Assembly (NCBI GenBank): GCA_934792465.1
Contig: CAKVOK010000022.1
Span: 1 to 47,204 of the forward strand
Source: an uncultured Clostridia bacterium
GTDB lineage: Bacteria; Bacillota; Clostridia; RUG12999
Length of the DNA: 47,204 bases
Direction of reading: 5' to 3'
Shown in pieces: positions 16,232 to 24,478 of the stretch (the first letter of the stretch is position 1; each line of letters starts with the position of its first letter). A model generated the notes under the pieces. That model was not told the DNA's origin, did no database searches, and saw nothing but the letters and a program-made list of their open reading frames with translations. A program made the position numbers and the translations under genes.

Positions 16232-16954
16232 ATGAATATATTCCCGGCGATAGATTTGAAAGACGGAAAAGTGGTAAGGCTTTTAAGAGGAGATTACGGC
16301 AAAGTTACGGTGTTCGGCGACAATCCGCTTGAAATTGCGAAAAAGTTTGAAGCGGACGGCGCACAGTATCTGCACGTTGTCGACCTCGACGGCGCAAAGG
16401 ACGGAAACAACCCGAATTTTGAAGCAGTCAAAGAGATTGCACAGGGTACGGGTATGTTTGTGGAGATAGGCGGCGGAATACGCAGCGAAGAAATTATAGA
16501 AAAATATCTGTCTGCCGGAGTAGACCGTGTTATTTTGGGTACTGCGGCGGTTACGGATTTTGAGTTTACAAAACGTGTTACGGCGAAATACGGCGATAAA
16601 ATCGCTGTCGGCGTAGATGCCAAAGACGGTATGGTTGCTATATGCGGCTGGACGAAGATAACGGACGAAAGCCTTTTGGATTTCTGCAAGAAGATGGAGA
16701 GTATAGGTGTTAAAACCGTAATTTGCACCGATATTGCAAAAGACGGGGCAATGCAGGGTTGCAGTGTTGAGATATACGAAACATTGAAAAACGAAACAAA
16801 TATGAATATAGTGGCTTCCGGCGGCGTTTCGTCATATGAGGACATAAAGAGGCTTTCGCAGCTTGATATATACGGCGCAATAGTCGGAAAGGCAATATAT
16901 ACGGGTGATGTGGATTTGAAAGAAGCCATTTTGTTGGGAAGTGAGAAACAGTGA
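16232..16954 (+). CDS. hisA: ProFAR isomerase HisA
   Basis: 1-(5-phosphoribosyl)-5-[(5-phosphoribosylamino)methylideneamino]imidazole-4-carboxamide isomerase, a half-barrel-duplicated TIM barrel. The general base aspartate is in FPAIDLKDGKVVRL and the second aspartate is in CTDIAKDGAMQG. The phosphate loops are IGGGIR and SGGVSS. I chose the ATG at 16232 with GAAAGG ten bases before it; a frame extension to 16211 lacks a good site. It is followed by hisF with a four-base overlap. Confidence 0.95.
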   Translation: MNIFPAIDLKDGKVVRLLRGDYGKVTVFGDNPLEIAKKFEADGAQYLHVVDLDGAKDGNNPNFEAVKEIAQGTGMFVEIGGGIRSEEIIEKYLSAGVDRVILGTAAVTDFEFTKRVTAKYGDKIAVGVDAKDGMVAICGWTKITDESLLDFCKKMESIGVKTVICTDIAKDGAMQGCSVEIYETLKNETNMNIVASGGVSSYEDIKRLSQLDIYGAIVGKAIYTGDVDLKEAILLGSEKQ

Positions 16955-17715
16955 TAACAAAAAGAATTATTCCGTGCCTTGACGTAAAGGACGGACGTGT
17001 TGTAAAGGGCGTAAATTTCGAGGGATTGTCTGACGTAAATTCACCTGTCAGCCTTGCGGATTTTTACAGCCGAAACGGAGCGGACGAACTGGTGTTTTAT
17101 GATATTACGGCATCGAGCGACGGACGTAAATTGTTTACCGATATATTAAAGGAGGTTGCGTCCAAGGTGTTTATCCCTCTGACGGTCGGCGGCGGTATAA
17201 ATACCGTTGAGGATTTCGACAGGGTGCTGAAATGCGGAGCGGATAAAGTCAGCGTAAATTCGGGAGCTATAAAAAATCCGAAGCTTATTTCGGAAGCGTC
17301 AAAAAAATACGGAAACCAGTGCGTTGTGCTGTCTGCCGATATTAAGAGGGTGGACGGAAAATTCACCTTGTTTGCGAAAGGCGGCAGAGAAAATACCGGG
17401 ATTGACGCAATCGAATGGATAAAGCGGGGCGTAGAAAACGGCGCAGGAGAGATTGTTGTAAACAGCATAGATACGGACGGCGTGAAGCAGGGTTTCGATT
17501 TGCCTATGCTGAAAGCCGTGTGCGAAGCCGTAAACGTTCCGGTGATAGCTTCCGGAGGAGCAGGAAAGGAAGAGGATTTCGTGCGGCTGTTTAAGGAGCT
17601 GCCGACTGTGGATGCAGGACTTGCGGCATCAATTTTCCATTTCGGAGAGGTCAAAATAGAGCATCTCAAGCAGACACTTAAAAATAATGATATAAATGTG
17701 AGGGTACAGTCATGA
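16951..17715 (+). CDS. hisF: Imidazole glycerol phosphate synthase, cyclase subunit
   Basis: This makes imidazole glycerol phosphate and AICAR from PRFAR and the ammonia supplied by HisH. The catalytic aspartates are in RIIPCLDVKDGRVVKG and VNSIDTDGVKQGFD. The phosphate loops VGGGI and ASGGAG are present. The length is 254 residues. It starts with GTG at 16951, overlapping the hisA stop. Confidence 0.96.
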   Translation: MITKRIIPCLDVKDGRVVKGVNFEGLSDVNSPVSLADFYSRNGADELVFYDITASSDGRKLFTDILKEVASKVFIPLTVGGGINTVEDFDRVLKCGADKVSVNSGAIKNPKLISEASKKYGNQCVVLSADIKRVDGKFTLFAKGGRENTGIDAIEWIKRGVENGAGEIVVNSIDTDGVKQGFDLPMLKAVCEAVNVPVIASGGAGKEEDFVRLFKELPTVDAGLAASIFHFGEVKIEHLKQTLKNNDINVRVQS

Positions 17716-18356
17716 CAGATATAAACGAACTTAAATTTGACGAAAAGGGACTTATACCGGCAATTGTTACGGACTATTATACAAAGGAAGTCTTGACGCT
17801 TGCGTATATGAACCGTGAAAGTCTGGAAATAACGATGAAAGAGGGCAAAACCTGCTTTTATTCGAGGTCAAGGCAGAAGCTTTGGAGAAAAGGCGAAACT
17901 TCGGGGAATTTTCAGCACGTAGTCAGCATCACGGCAGACTGTGACAAGGATGCGCTCACCGTTGTTGTTAAAAAAGACGGTCCGGCATGCCATACCGGTG
18001 CGGAATCGTGCTTTAATGATGTGATTTACGGCGAAGAAGAAAGCTTCTCGCTTCAGAATCTCGAAAAGCTTATTGAGGGCAGAAAAACAGAGAAAAAAGA
18101 GGGTTCGTATACAACATACCTCTTTGAAAAAGGTATTGATAAGATACTTAAAAAAGTCGGAGAGGAAGCAACGGAGGTTATTATTGCGGGCAAAGCGGAG
18201 GACAAAGCGGAAACGATTTACGAAATCGCCGACCTTACATACCATGTGCTTGTTTTAATGACCGAAATGGGCATAGACGTTAAGGATATATCGGATGAGC
18301 TTGCCTCACGGCATGTGATAGACAAAAAGGTAAAACAGGAGAAAATGACAAAATGA
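17712..18356 (+). CDS. hisIE: Bifunctional phosphoribosyl-AMP cyclohydrolase / phosphoribosyl-ATP pyrophosphatase
   Basis: This performs the second and third steps of the pathway. The HisI half (about 1-115) has LTLAYMNRESLE, FYSRSRQKLWRKGETSG and the zinc-binding cysteines in DCDKDAL and CHTGAESCF. The HisE half (about 120-214) has KKVGEEATEVIIAGK and EIADLTYHVLVLM. The length is 214 residues, as expected for the fused form. It overlaps hisF and hisK by four bases each. Confidence 0.95.
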   Translation: MTDINELKFDEKGLIPAIVTDYYTKEVLTLAYMNRESLEITMKEGKTCFYSRSRQKLWRKGETSGNFQHVVSITADCDKDALTVVVKKDGPACHTGAESCFNDVIYGEEESFSLQNLEKLIEGRKTEKKEGSYTTYLFEKGIDKILKKVGEEATEVIIAGKAEDKAETIYEIADLTYHVLVLMTEMGIDVKDISDELASRHVIDKKVKQEKMTK

Positions 18357-19153
18357 TATATCGCTCGAATATTCATACGCACACTACCTTTTGCGACGGT
18401 GCGGATACACCGGAGGATATTGTAAAATCCGCTATGGAAAAAAATATGGTAAGTATCGGCTTTTCGGGACATTCGGTTACGGAGTTTGATGTAAGCTACT
18501 GCATGAAAGACGAGGACGGATATATTTCGGAGATTCGGCGGCTTAAAGAAAAGTACAGCGGAAAAATCGAGATATATCTCGGTGTCGAGCAGGATTTATA
18601 TTCTTTGCCGCCGAAGCCGTGCTATGATTATATCATAGGGAGCACGCATTATGTGAAGGTAAACGGATGTATGCGCGATGTGGATTCGAGCGAAGAATAT
18701 ATGCTTGAAACCGTGGAGAAATTTTACGGCGGCGATTGTTACGCATATGCCGAAGATTATTATAAAAACGTAGCGGAAGTCGGCAAAAAATATAAGAATT
18801 GTATTATAGGACATTTGGATTTGCTGACGAAATTCAATGAGGGCGAAAAGCATTTTGTATATAACAGCAAATACCATGACATTGCATTCGGAGCAATTGA
18901 AAGTCTGAGAGGCAGAATATTTGAGATAAATACCGGGGCAATCTGCAGGGGAGTGCGCACAGAACCTTATCCGGAAAAAGCTTTGCTCAAACGCATATTT
19001 GAAACGGGCGGAAGTATTATAATAACGAGCGATTCGCACAGAAAGGAAACGCTGATGTTCGGGTTTGAACAGGCATATGCACTGGCGAAAGAATGCGGAT
19101 TTAAAACGTGCAAGGTGTTGAAAAAAGACGGAATTTCGGATATTTTGATTTAA
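18353..19153 (+). CDS. hisK: Histidinol-phosphatase, PHP family
   Basis: A metal-dependent phosphatase that removes phosphate from histidinol phosphate, completing the pathway in organisms lacking a HisB phosphatase domain. PHP motifs are visible in order: NIHTHTTFCDGADTPEDIV, GVEQDL, IGHLDLLTKF, FEINTGA and ITSDSHR. The length is 266 residues. The start overlaps the hisIE stop. A terminator follows directly, marking the operon end. The symbol hisJ is used for the same family in some species. Confidence 0.9.
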   Translation: MIYRSNIHTHTTFCDGADTPEDIVKSAMEKNMVSIGFSGHSVTEFDVSYCMKDEDGYISEIRRLKEKYSGKIEIYLGVEQDLYSLPPKPCYDYIIGSTHYVKVNGCMRDVDSSEEYMLETVEKFYGGDCYAYAEDYYKNVAEVGKKYKNCIIGHLDLLTKFNEGEKHFVYNSKYHDIAFGAIESLRGRIFEINTGAICRGVRTEPYPEKALLKRIFETGGSIIITSDSHRKETLMFGFEQAYALAKECGFKTCKVLKKDGISDILI

Positions 19154-19156
19154 CGG

Positions 19157-19204
19157 AGGTTTGAGAAAAGACGTATGTCGGATTCCCGAACCTTTATTTT
19201 TTTT
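19157..19204 (+). terminator. Terminator of the his operon
   Basis: AGGTTTG (19157-19163) pairs with CGAACCT (19187-19193), with a small GAC/GTC stem inside, and is followed by TTTATTTTTTTT. The stem is modest and contains one G-U pair. Confidence 0.65.
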
Positions 19205-19223
19205 GAAAAATCATTTTTTACTA

Positions 19224-19252
19224 TTGAAAATCCGTGAAAAATATGGTATAAT
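19224..19252 (+). promoter_or_regulatory. Sigma-A promoter reading into the hairpin array
   Basis: TTGAAA (19224-19229), exactly 17 bases, then TATAAT (19247-19252). The predicted start at about 19259 falls at the first hairpin, so the entire array becomes the 5' leader of the four-helix-bundle mRNA. Confidence 0.78.
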
Positions 19253-19253
19253 A

Positions 19254-19434
19254 AGTTTGCAAAGCAAACTCAATGAATTGCCTGACGGCATGAATTGAAA
19301 CCTGCAGCTTCATGAATTGAGTCTGCGACTCATGAATTGCACCTTGCGGTGCATTAAAGGCAATTCAATTCATGTTGCGATAGCAACAATTCATGGATAA
19401 AATCCAATTCATGACAACGGAGTTGTCAATTCAT
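19254..19434 (+). repeat. Array of hairpins with four ATGAATTG and four CAATTCAT boxes
   Basis: ATGAATTG occurs at 19273, 19290, 19312 and 19332; its exact inverse CAATTCAT occurs at 19366, 19387, 19405 and 19427. Between the boxes sit short inverted repeats of unrelated sequence: AGTTTGC/GCAAACT (19254-19270), GCC/GGC, GAGTC/GACTC (19319-19331), GCACC/GGTGC (19339-19352), GTTGC/GCAAC (19374-19387), GGAT/ATCC (19395-19405) and GACAAC/GTTGTC (19413-19427). The first four boxes can pair with the last four, so the RNA could fold as a branched tree around a centre near 19353-19365. The array ends 18 bases before the next ATG. Confidence 0.85.
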
Positions 19435-19451
19435 TAAAATGGAGAATAAGT

Positions 19452-19814
19452 ATGAAGGAAAATAAGCTTGTAGAATTGTCAAAGCAATTTGCTGTAGATG
19501 TAGTTAATTTGTGTGCAGAGATTAAAGAAAAAAGAAAAGGAAATGTATTGCTCAACCAACTTTTAAGAAGTGGCACAAGTATAGGAGCTAATATACACGA
19601 AGCAAATTATGCTGCAAGTAAACCTGATTTTATAAATAAGTTTCAAATTGCACTCAAAGAGTGTTATGAAAGTGATTATTGGTTAGGATTGTTCAAGGAC
19701 ACAAAAATGATTACTGAGCAAGAATATAAAGAAATGTATGATAAATGCAGTAAAATTCGTAAACTGTTAATATCGTCGGTAAATACCGCAAAAGAAAATA
19801 CAAAAGGAGATTAA
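19452..19814 (+). CDS. Four-helix-bundle protein (S23 / 23S rRNA IVS-type family)
   Basis: A 120-residue, mostly helical cytoplasmic protein with the family signature NQLLRSGTSIGANIHEANYA followed by FQIALKECYESDYWLGLF. Relatives are encoded in intervening sequences of 23S rRNA in some bacteria and include Avd accessory proteins of diversity-generating retroelements. Stand-alone copies are common and have no settled function. Members bind nucleic acid through a basic surface, so binding to its own unusual leader RNA is conceivable but is inference. GGAG sits 8 bases before the ATG at 19452. A and T content is higher than in neighbouring genes, suggesting transfer. The next start codon (19817) follows three bases after the stop. 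Confidence 0.88.
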   Translation: MKENKLVELSKQFAVDVVNLCAEIKEKRKGNVLLNQLLRSGTSIGANIHEANYAASKPDFINKFQIALKECYESDYWLGLFKDTKMITEQEYKEMYDKCSKIRKLLISSVNTAKENTKGD

Positions 19815-19816
19815 AA

Positions 19817-19965
19817 ATGATTGATTTCAAGAACGCAACATTTTTCAAGTTAAAAAAGGTGGAGAACGAAAAGGCAGAGCCGATAGTTGGACCATTACTG
19901 AATTCAGAGGAGAATCTGACATAAAAGAGATTTGTAAAATGATTTCTGAGTATGTGCTAAGATAA
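19817..19965 (+). pseudogene. PH-domain (bPH-type) protein with internal deletion and frame change
   Basis: An ATG at 19817 behind AAAGGAG opens a 35-residue frame (MIDFKNATFFKLKKVENEKAEP...) matching the N-terminus of a small bacterial PH-domain family of about 125 residues. From 19902 a different frame reads TEFRGESDIKEICKMISEYV to a stop at 19963, matching the C-terminal helix of the same family. About 70 residues between are missing, and the two parts join out of frame near 19900. The gene is therefore a remnant of an internal deletion. It was probably co-transcribed with the four-helix-bundle gene. Confidence 0.65.
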
Positions 19966-20106
19966 ACTGATTGGCATCTAAATCGTTCATTGATTCTATA
20001 ATTGACATATATGAAATTTTGATTTGCAAAGTTTTTAAGAGCTGAAATCTCTTTGCAGCATTACTATTTCATATGTAAATATAAAACATATCGGGAGAGT
20101 GGGAAA

Positions 20107-21216
20107 ATGAATGTGTTATTTTTAACTGTGTCTACGGGACAGGGACACACAAGCTGCGGAAAGGCACTTGAAACCTGCCTTATAAAGGGCGGTGCATCTA
20201 CATATTTTCTTGATTTATACAGCTATATACATCCGTTTCTCGGAAAAGCTATTTCCGAAATATATCTGCTTGCTTCCGGAAAAACTCCGAAGCTTTACGG
20301 AAAATATTACGATAAAGAAGATTTCGGCCGCGGCAAGGTAATGAATGTGGTGTCGAATTTCAATCGTATAATAAAAAGCGATATTATAAAATATATTAAA
20401 GCCAATAAAATTGATGTTGTTATATGTACACACCTTTTTTCGGGACAGGTAATGACGCTTATAAAAGATGTGGTAAATACCGTAAATATAGGTATAGTAA
20501 CGGATTATACGATACACCCCAAATGGGAAATGACTTCGCTTGATTATTATGTGCTTGCGGATGCAAGCCTTGATTATCTCGCAAAGAAAAAGGGATTGCC
20601 GGAGGACAGGCTTCTTCCGTTCGGAATACCGGTAGACCTCAAATTCGCTCAAAAACATGATAAGTCGGAAATGCGTAAAAAACTCGGGTTTTCAAACGGA
20701 AACCTAATCTTTGTAATGATGGGCAGTATGGGATACGGAAATATAGGCGAGATTCTGAATGAGATTGAGCAGAGCGGCATAAAATGCGAGGTTGCCGTGG
20801 TATGCGGAAATAACAAAAAGGCAAAAATCATGGTAGAAAACAACCCGCATAAATTCAGATGTCATTGTTACGGATTTGTGAATAATGTAGATGAATTCAT
20901 GGACGCTGCGGACTGTATTATTACAAAGCCGGGCGGACTCAGCGTTACGGAAAGCCTGGCGAAAAAATTGCCTATGATATTCGTTGACCCGATTCCGGGA
21001 CAAGAGGACAGAAACGTTGAATTTTTGGTTAATAACGGCGTGGGGCTTAATGTTTCAAAATCATTTTGTCTTGCAAGCGCATTGCATTTGTTTTTCGACA
21101 GCGAAATACGCAGAAAAGAGATAAACGAAGCAATTGCCAGAATATCAAAACCGTATGCTGCGGAAAAATTGTGTGATTTTATATTTAATTTGGAAGAGGT
21201 GAAAGACAGAATATGA
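20107..21216 (+). CDS. MGDG synthase / UgtP-type diacylglycerol glycosyltransferase
   Basis: A GT-B glycosyltransferase of the monogalactosyl-diacylglycerol synthase family, expected to transfer a sugar to diacylglycerol at the inner face of the membrane. The N-terminal domain begins with NVLFLTVSTGQGHTSCGKALE, typical of this family. The C-terminal nucleotide-sugar domain has MMGSMGYGNIGEIL and the conserved ITKPGGLSVTESLAKKLPMI region followed by PIPGQEDRN. I chose the ATG at 20107 after GGGAGAGTGGG; an upstream in-frame start at 20053 has no site. It is translationally coupled to the next gene by ATGA. The sugar specificity cannot be read from the sequence. Confidence 0.88.
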   Translation: MNVLFLTVSTGQGHTSCGKALETCLIKGGASTYFLDLYSYIHPFLGKAISEIYLLASGKTPKLYGKYYDKEDFGRGKVMNVVSNFNRIIKSDIIKYIKANKIDVVICTHLFSGQVMTLIKDVVNTVNIGIVTDYTIHPKWEMTSLDYYVLADASLDYLAKKKGLPEDRLLPFGIPVDLKFAQKHDKSEMRKKLGFSNGNLIFVMMGSMGYGNIGEILNEIEQSGIKCEVAVVCGNNKKAKIMVENNPHKFRCHCYGFVNNVDEFMDAADCIITKPGGLSVTESLAKKLPMIFVDPIPGQEDRNVEFLVNNGVGLNVSKSFCLASALHLFFDSEIRRKEINEAIARISKPYAAEKLCDFIFNLEEVKDRI

Positions 21217-21881
21217 AAAAAGATTATATAAAGAAAAGAAAAAAATTGCCGAGAAAGGTTGTTACAACCATAGTTGTTGTAGCCGCAGTGCTTGTTTTCG
21301 TTGCTTTTATAGGAAAATATTTTGCGGTGGACTTTATATTTGATAATTATATCATAAAGCCGGCGCTGGAAGTCGTAAAAGACGGCGGTATTGCAGAGAT
21401 TATGAAGCAGGGAGAAGAAGCTGCGGAAGAAAACGAAACATCGGATACAACGGCAGCGGCAGAACCGGATAATCAGACATCGGCAGAAACGAAAAACGAT
21501 AACAAAACACAAAATGCGAATGATGGAAACAACCCAAAAACCGAAGCACCGGCAGTGCCGGCATCACCGGCAAAAACGAGCAGTGAGCTTTCGACAGCGG
21601 AAATAGCATATAAGGTTTTGGCATCACCGGAGCTTATGGCAAAGCTGGAGGGAATGGTTTCAAGCTCGGATAAATCGGCGGTTATATCGATTGCAAAATC
21701 GTGTTTTACAAACGAAGAAAAGAAATATTATCTTGCGGAAATTGCAAAAAAAGGTCTAACGCCGCAGATAAAATCGGAAATGATGGGCATTGTGCGCTCG
21801 CGTATGACGGGAGCAAAAAAGTCTTCGGTGCTTTCTCTGTTCTCAAAATATGCGGAAGCGTTAAGACCGTACGTTAAATAA
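21213..21881 (+). CDS. Membrane-anchored hypothetical protein
   Basis: I do not recognise this 222-residue protein. A basic N-terminus (MKKDYIKKRKKLPRK) and one membrane helix at about 17-37 make it a type-II anchored protein with the rest outside. Residues about 65-125 are a low-complexity acidic, Asn/Thr/Ala/Pro-rich linker. The C-terminal 95 residues form a small helical domain (STAEIAYKVLASPELMAKLE...). It overlaps the glycosyltransferase by four bases, so the two are likely made together; a link to envelope lipid synthesis is inference. Confidence 0.75.
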   Translation: MKKDYIKKRKKLPRKVVTTIVVVAAVLVFVAFIGKYFAVDFIFDNYIIKPALEVVKDGGIAEIMKQGEEAAEENETSDTTAAAEPDNQTSAETKNDNKTQNANDGNNPKTEAPAVPASPAKTSSELSTAEIAYKVLASPELMAKLEGMVSSSDKSAVISIAKSCFTNEEKKYYLAEIAKKGLTPQIKSEMMGIVRSRMTGAKKSSVLSLFSKYAEALRPYVK

Positions 21882-21906
21882 TGCCTGACGAAAGGAAAAA
21901 TTAATA

Positions 21907-22506
21907 ATGAAAAATTCAAAAACAGCTATGCTCACACGGTTTGCGCTTCTTGCCGCCGTAATACTTGTAATGTCTTATACACCGCTCGGATATTTAAATC
22001 TCGGATTGTTCCTTGTAACGTTTTTAACTATTCCTGTTATTGTCGGCGCACTGCTTTACGGCAGCGGCGCAGGCGCATTTGCGGGACTTATTTTCGGACT
22101 TACGAGCTTTGGCAAGGCATTCGGCAGCAAAATGGGAGCCACACTGCTTGCGATAAATCCGATATATACGTTTATTCTGTGCGTTGTACCGCGTGTGCTT
22201 GAGGGATATTTGTGCGGATTGATATTTTCGGGACTTAATAAGAATAAGGATAATAAAATTTGGAAAGTGGCAATTGCAAGCCTCTCGTGTCCGCTGCTTA
22301 ATACGATTTTGTATATGGGAACGCTTGTGTTGCTTTTCGGAAACAGTAATTATATACAAGGACTTATGGGCGGGAAAAGCGTATTTATGTTTATAGTCGG
22401 ATTCGTTGGAATACAGGCAGTCGCAGAAGCTGTGGTATGTACGATTATCGGTACGGTTATATGTGCGGCACTGCTCAGATACTTCGGTGCAAAGAAAAAA
22501 TCATGA
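21907..22506 (+). CDS. ECF transporter S component
   Basis: A 199-residue integral membrane protein with about six hydrophobic helices and a GALLYGSGAGAFAGLIFGLTSF segment. The size, helix pattern and small-residue helix are typical of substrate-binding S components of energy-coupling-factor vitamin transporters. The Ala-x3-Ala contact for the T subunit (LLAAVILVMSY) is plausible. No ECF ATPase or T subunit is in the window, so it would use a shared module encoded elsewhere. The substrate cannot be told from sequence; pantothenate or another vitamin is possible. It overlaps the next gene by four bases. Confidence 0.85.
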   Translation: MKNSKTAMLTRFALLAAVILVMSYTPLGYLNLGLFLVTFLTIPVIVGALLYGSGAGAFAGLIFGLTSFGKAFGSKMGATLLAINPIYTFILCVVPRVLEGYLCGLIFSGLNKNKDNKIWKVAIASLSCPLLNTILYMGTLVLLFGNSNYIQGLMGGKSVFMFIVGFVGIQAVAEAVVCTIIGTVICAALLRYFGAKKKS

Positions 22507-23456
22507 ATGAAATAAAAATTACCGATATTGAAAATATTAAGATAGGCAATGCGCAGGATTTTGGCGCAGGAACGGGAGTAACCGCAATCATTTGCGAACA
22601 GGGTGCGCCGTGCGGAGTGTTTATAGGCGGCGGAGGCCCGGCTTCGAGAGAAACACCGCTTTTATCTCCGCTTGCGTCGGCAGATAAGATTCATGCGATT
22701 GCACTTTGCGGAGGCAGTGCTTTCGGGCTTGATGCGGCAGGCGGCGTAATGAGCTTTTTGGAGAAAAAAGGCATTGGATTTCCGACAGGATTTGCCAATG
22801 TACCTCTCGTGTGCGCTTCGGGTATTTATGATTTGTGCGTCGGCGATTCATCGGTCAGACCCGATTTTGATATGGGATATAGGGCGGCGGAAGCGGCATA
22901 CAAAGGCGAATTTGAAATCGGCAGCTGCGGAGTCGGTACAGGAGCAACGGTCGGCAAGCTTTTGGGCACGGATTTTATGATGAAATCCGGAATAGGAGCA
23001 TATGCCGTAAGCATAGGCGAACTGAAAATCGGCGCTCTTGTATGCGTGAATGCATTGGGCGATGTGTATGAGGACGGTCGGATAATATGCGGAATGCACA
23101 GTAAGGACAGTTTTTTAAATACCGAAAAAACAATGTTTAAAAATACGGAACCGGTAAACAATAAATTTGTATCGAATACAACAATCGGCGCAGTAATAAC
23201 AAACGCAAAGCTTGATAAAAGGCAGGCGAATAAGCTTGCGCAAATGGCGGCGTGCGGGTATGCACGTGCGATAAAACCCGTATTTACATCTGCTGACGGC
23301 GACAGCATATATGCAATGTCTGTGGGAGAGGTATCTGCGGACTTGGACGTCCTCGGAACGCTTGCGGCTTGTGCTGCGGAAAAGGCGATTGTTTCGGCTG
23401 TGAAGAATGCGGACAGCCTGTTCGGCATAACGTGTTTTAAAGATATTCAAAGGTAA
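22503..23456 (+). CDS. P1 family (DmpA/BapA-like) peptidase
   Basis: A cytoplasmic member of the S58/P1 N-terminal-nucleophile aminopeptidase family, 317 residues. Signatures include the early GAGTGVTAIIC and GGGGPASRET, CGGSAFGLDAAGGVM, the central GSCGVGTGATVGKLLG, VNALGDVYEDG, and SNTTIGAVITNAKL. The Thr226-Thr227 pair is the expected self-cleavage/nucleophile site, since the nucleophile follows the cleavage point in this family. The start at 22503 overlaps the ECF S component stop. The substrate is unknown: relatives cleave N-terminal D-amino acids or beta-peptides. Confidence 0.9.
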   Translation: MNEIKITDIENIKIGNAQDFGAGTGVTAIICEQGAPCGVFIGGGGPASRETPLLSPLASADKIHAIALCGGSAFGLDAAGGVMSFLEKKGIGFPTGFANVPLVCASGIYDLCVGDSSVRPDFDMGYRAAEAAYKGEFEIGSCGVGTGATVGKLLGTDFMMKSGIGAYAVSIGELKIGALVCVNALGDVYEDGRIICGMHSKDSFLNTEKTMFKNTEPVNNKFVSNTTIGAVITNAKLDKRQANKLAQMAACGYARAIKPVFTSADGDSIYAMSVGEVSADLDVLGTLAACAAEKAIVSAVKNADSLFGITCFKDIQR

Positions 23457-23481
23457 GTTTGAAAGGAGAAACGGTCAGAAT

Positions 23482-24315
23482 ATGAATATAGTTGTCGGCT
23501 GCCATTTATCGGCGGCAAAGGGTTATCTCAATATGGGAGAAACGGCGAAGTCGATAGGTGCGAATACATTTCAGTTTTTCACGAGAAATCCGAGAGGCGG
23601 AAAGGCTAAGGATATAGACGAATCGGACGTGGCGCGTTTTCTTGAATTTGCGGAGGAAAACAATTTCGGGAAAATTCTTGCTCATGCGCCGTATACGCTT
23701 AATGCCTGCGCAAAAGAGGAAAGAATCAGAGATTTTGCACGTATGACAATGGCGGACGATTTAAAACGTATGGAATATACGAAAAATCAAATGTATAATT
23801 TCCACCCCGGCAGCCATGTGGGACAAGGGATTGAAAAAGGCATAGAACTCATTGCGGAGTTGCTGAACGAGATACTCGACGAAAGCATGACAACAACCGT
23901 GCTGCTTGAAACAATGGCGGGGAAAGGCAGCGAGGTTGGAAGCCGTTTTGAAGAACTGAAAGAGATAACAGACAGGGTGAAGCTTAACGACAAAATGGGA
24001 GTTTGCCTTGATACCTGCCATGTGTACGACGCAGGCTATGATATAGTCGGAAACCTTGACGGAGTTTTGAAAGAGTTTGACGATATTATAGGTTTGGACA
24101 GACTGAAAGCGATTCATATGAACGACAGCAAAAATCCGTTTGAAAGTCATAAAGACAGGCATGAAAAGCTCGGAGAGGGCAGCATAGGACTTGAAGCGTT
24201 TGAACGAATAATAAATCACCCTCTGCTCGACGGAATACCCATATATCTCGAAACTCCGAACGAGCTTGACGGATACGAAAAAGAAATCGCAATTATAAAG
24301 AACTTAAAAAAGTGA
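23482..24315 (+). CDS. nfo: Endonuclease IV (AP endonuclease)
   Basis: A TIM-barrel enzyme with three zinc ions that cuts 5' to abasic sites in base-excision repair. The start VGCHLSAAKGY is typical. Zinc ligands are in AHAPY, NFHPGSHVG, VLLETMAGKGSEVG, VCLDTCHVYDAGYD, IHMNDSK and KDRHEKLGEG, all intact. The length is 277 residues. AAAGGAG precedes the ATG. It is functionally complementary to the glycosylase encoded at 4953-5819. Confidence 0.96.
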   Translation: MNIVVGCHLSAAKGYLNMGETAKSIGANTFQFFTRNPRGGKAKDIDESDVARFLEFAEENNFGKILAHAPYTLNACAKEERIRDFARMTMADDLKRMEYTKNQMYNFHPGSHVGQGIEKGIELIAELLNEILDESMTTTVLLETMAGKGSEVGSRFEELKEITDRVKLNDKMGVCLDTCHVYDAGYDIVGNLDGVLKEFDDIIGLDRLKAIHMNDSKNPFESHKDRHEKLGEGSIGLEAFERIINHPLLDGIPIYLETPNELDGYEKEIAIIKNLKK

Positions 24316-24385
24316 CGAATGCCACACTATTTGTTATAGGACAAAAAAGTCATATAAAAAGACAAAAATTTATAGTAAAAAAGTA

Positions 24386-24414
24386 TTGACAAAGCATGAA
24401 ATTATATGTATAAT
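24386..24414 (+). promoter_or_regulatory. Consensus sigma-A promoter of the oxidoreductase-isomerase unit
   Basis: A perfect TTGACA (24386-24391), 17-base spacer and perfect TATAAT (24409-24414), 65 bases before the ATG. This suggests strong, possibly constitutive expression. Confidence 0.92.
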
Positions 24415-24478
24415 AAATACGGAAAGTAAAAAAACATTTTTTACGTATAATTAACAATATACAAAAAGGAGAATTATT

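Noticed and set aside
17097..17669. 190-codon minus-strand frame over hisF
   Set aside because: Antisense to intact hisF with no ribosome site.
19254..19434. CRISPR array
   Set aside because: The constant boxes are only eight bases, change orientation halfway, and the intervening segments are themselves palindromic and of unequal length; no cas gene is present.
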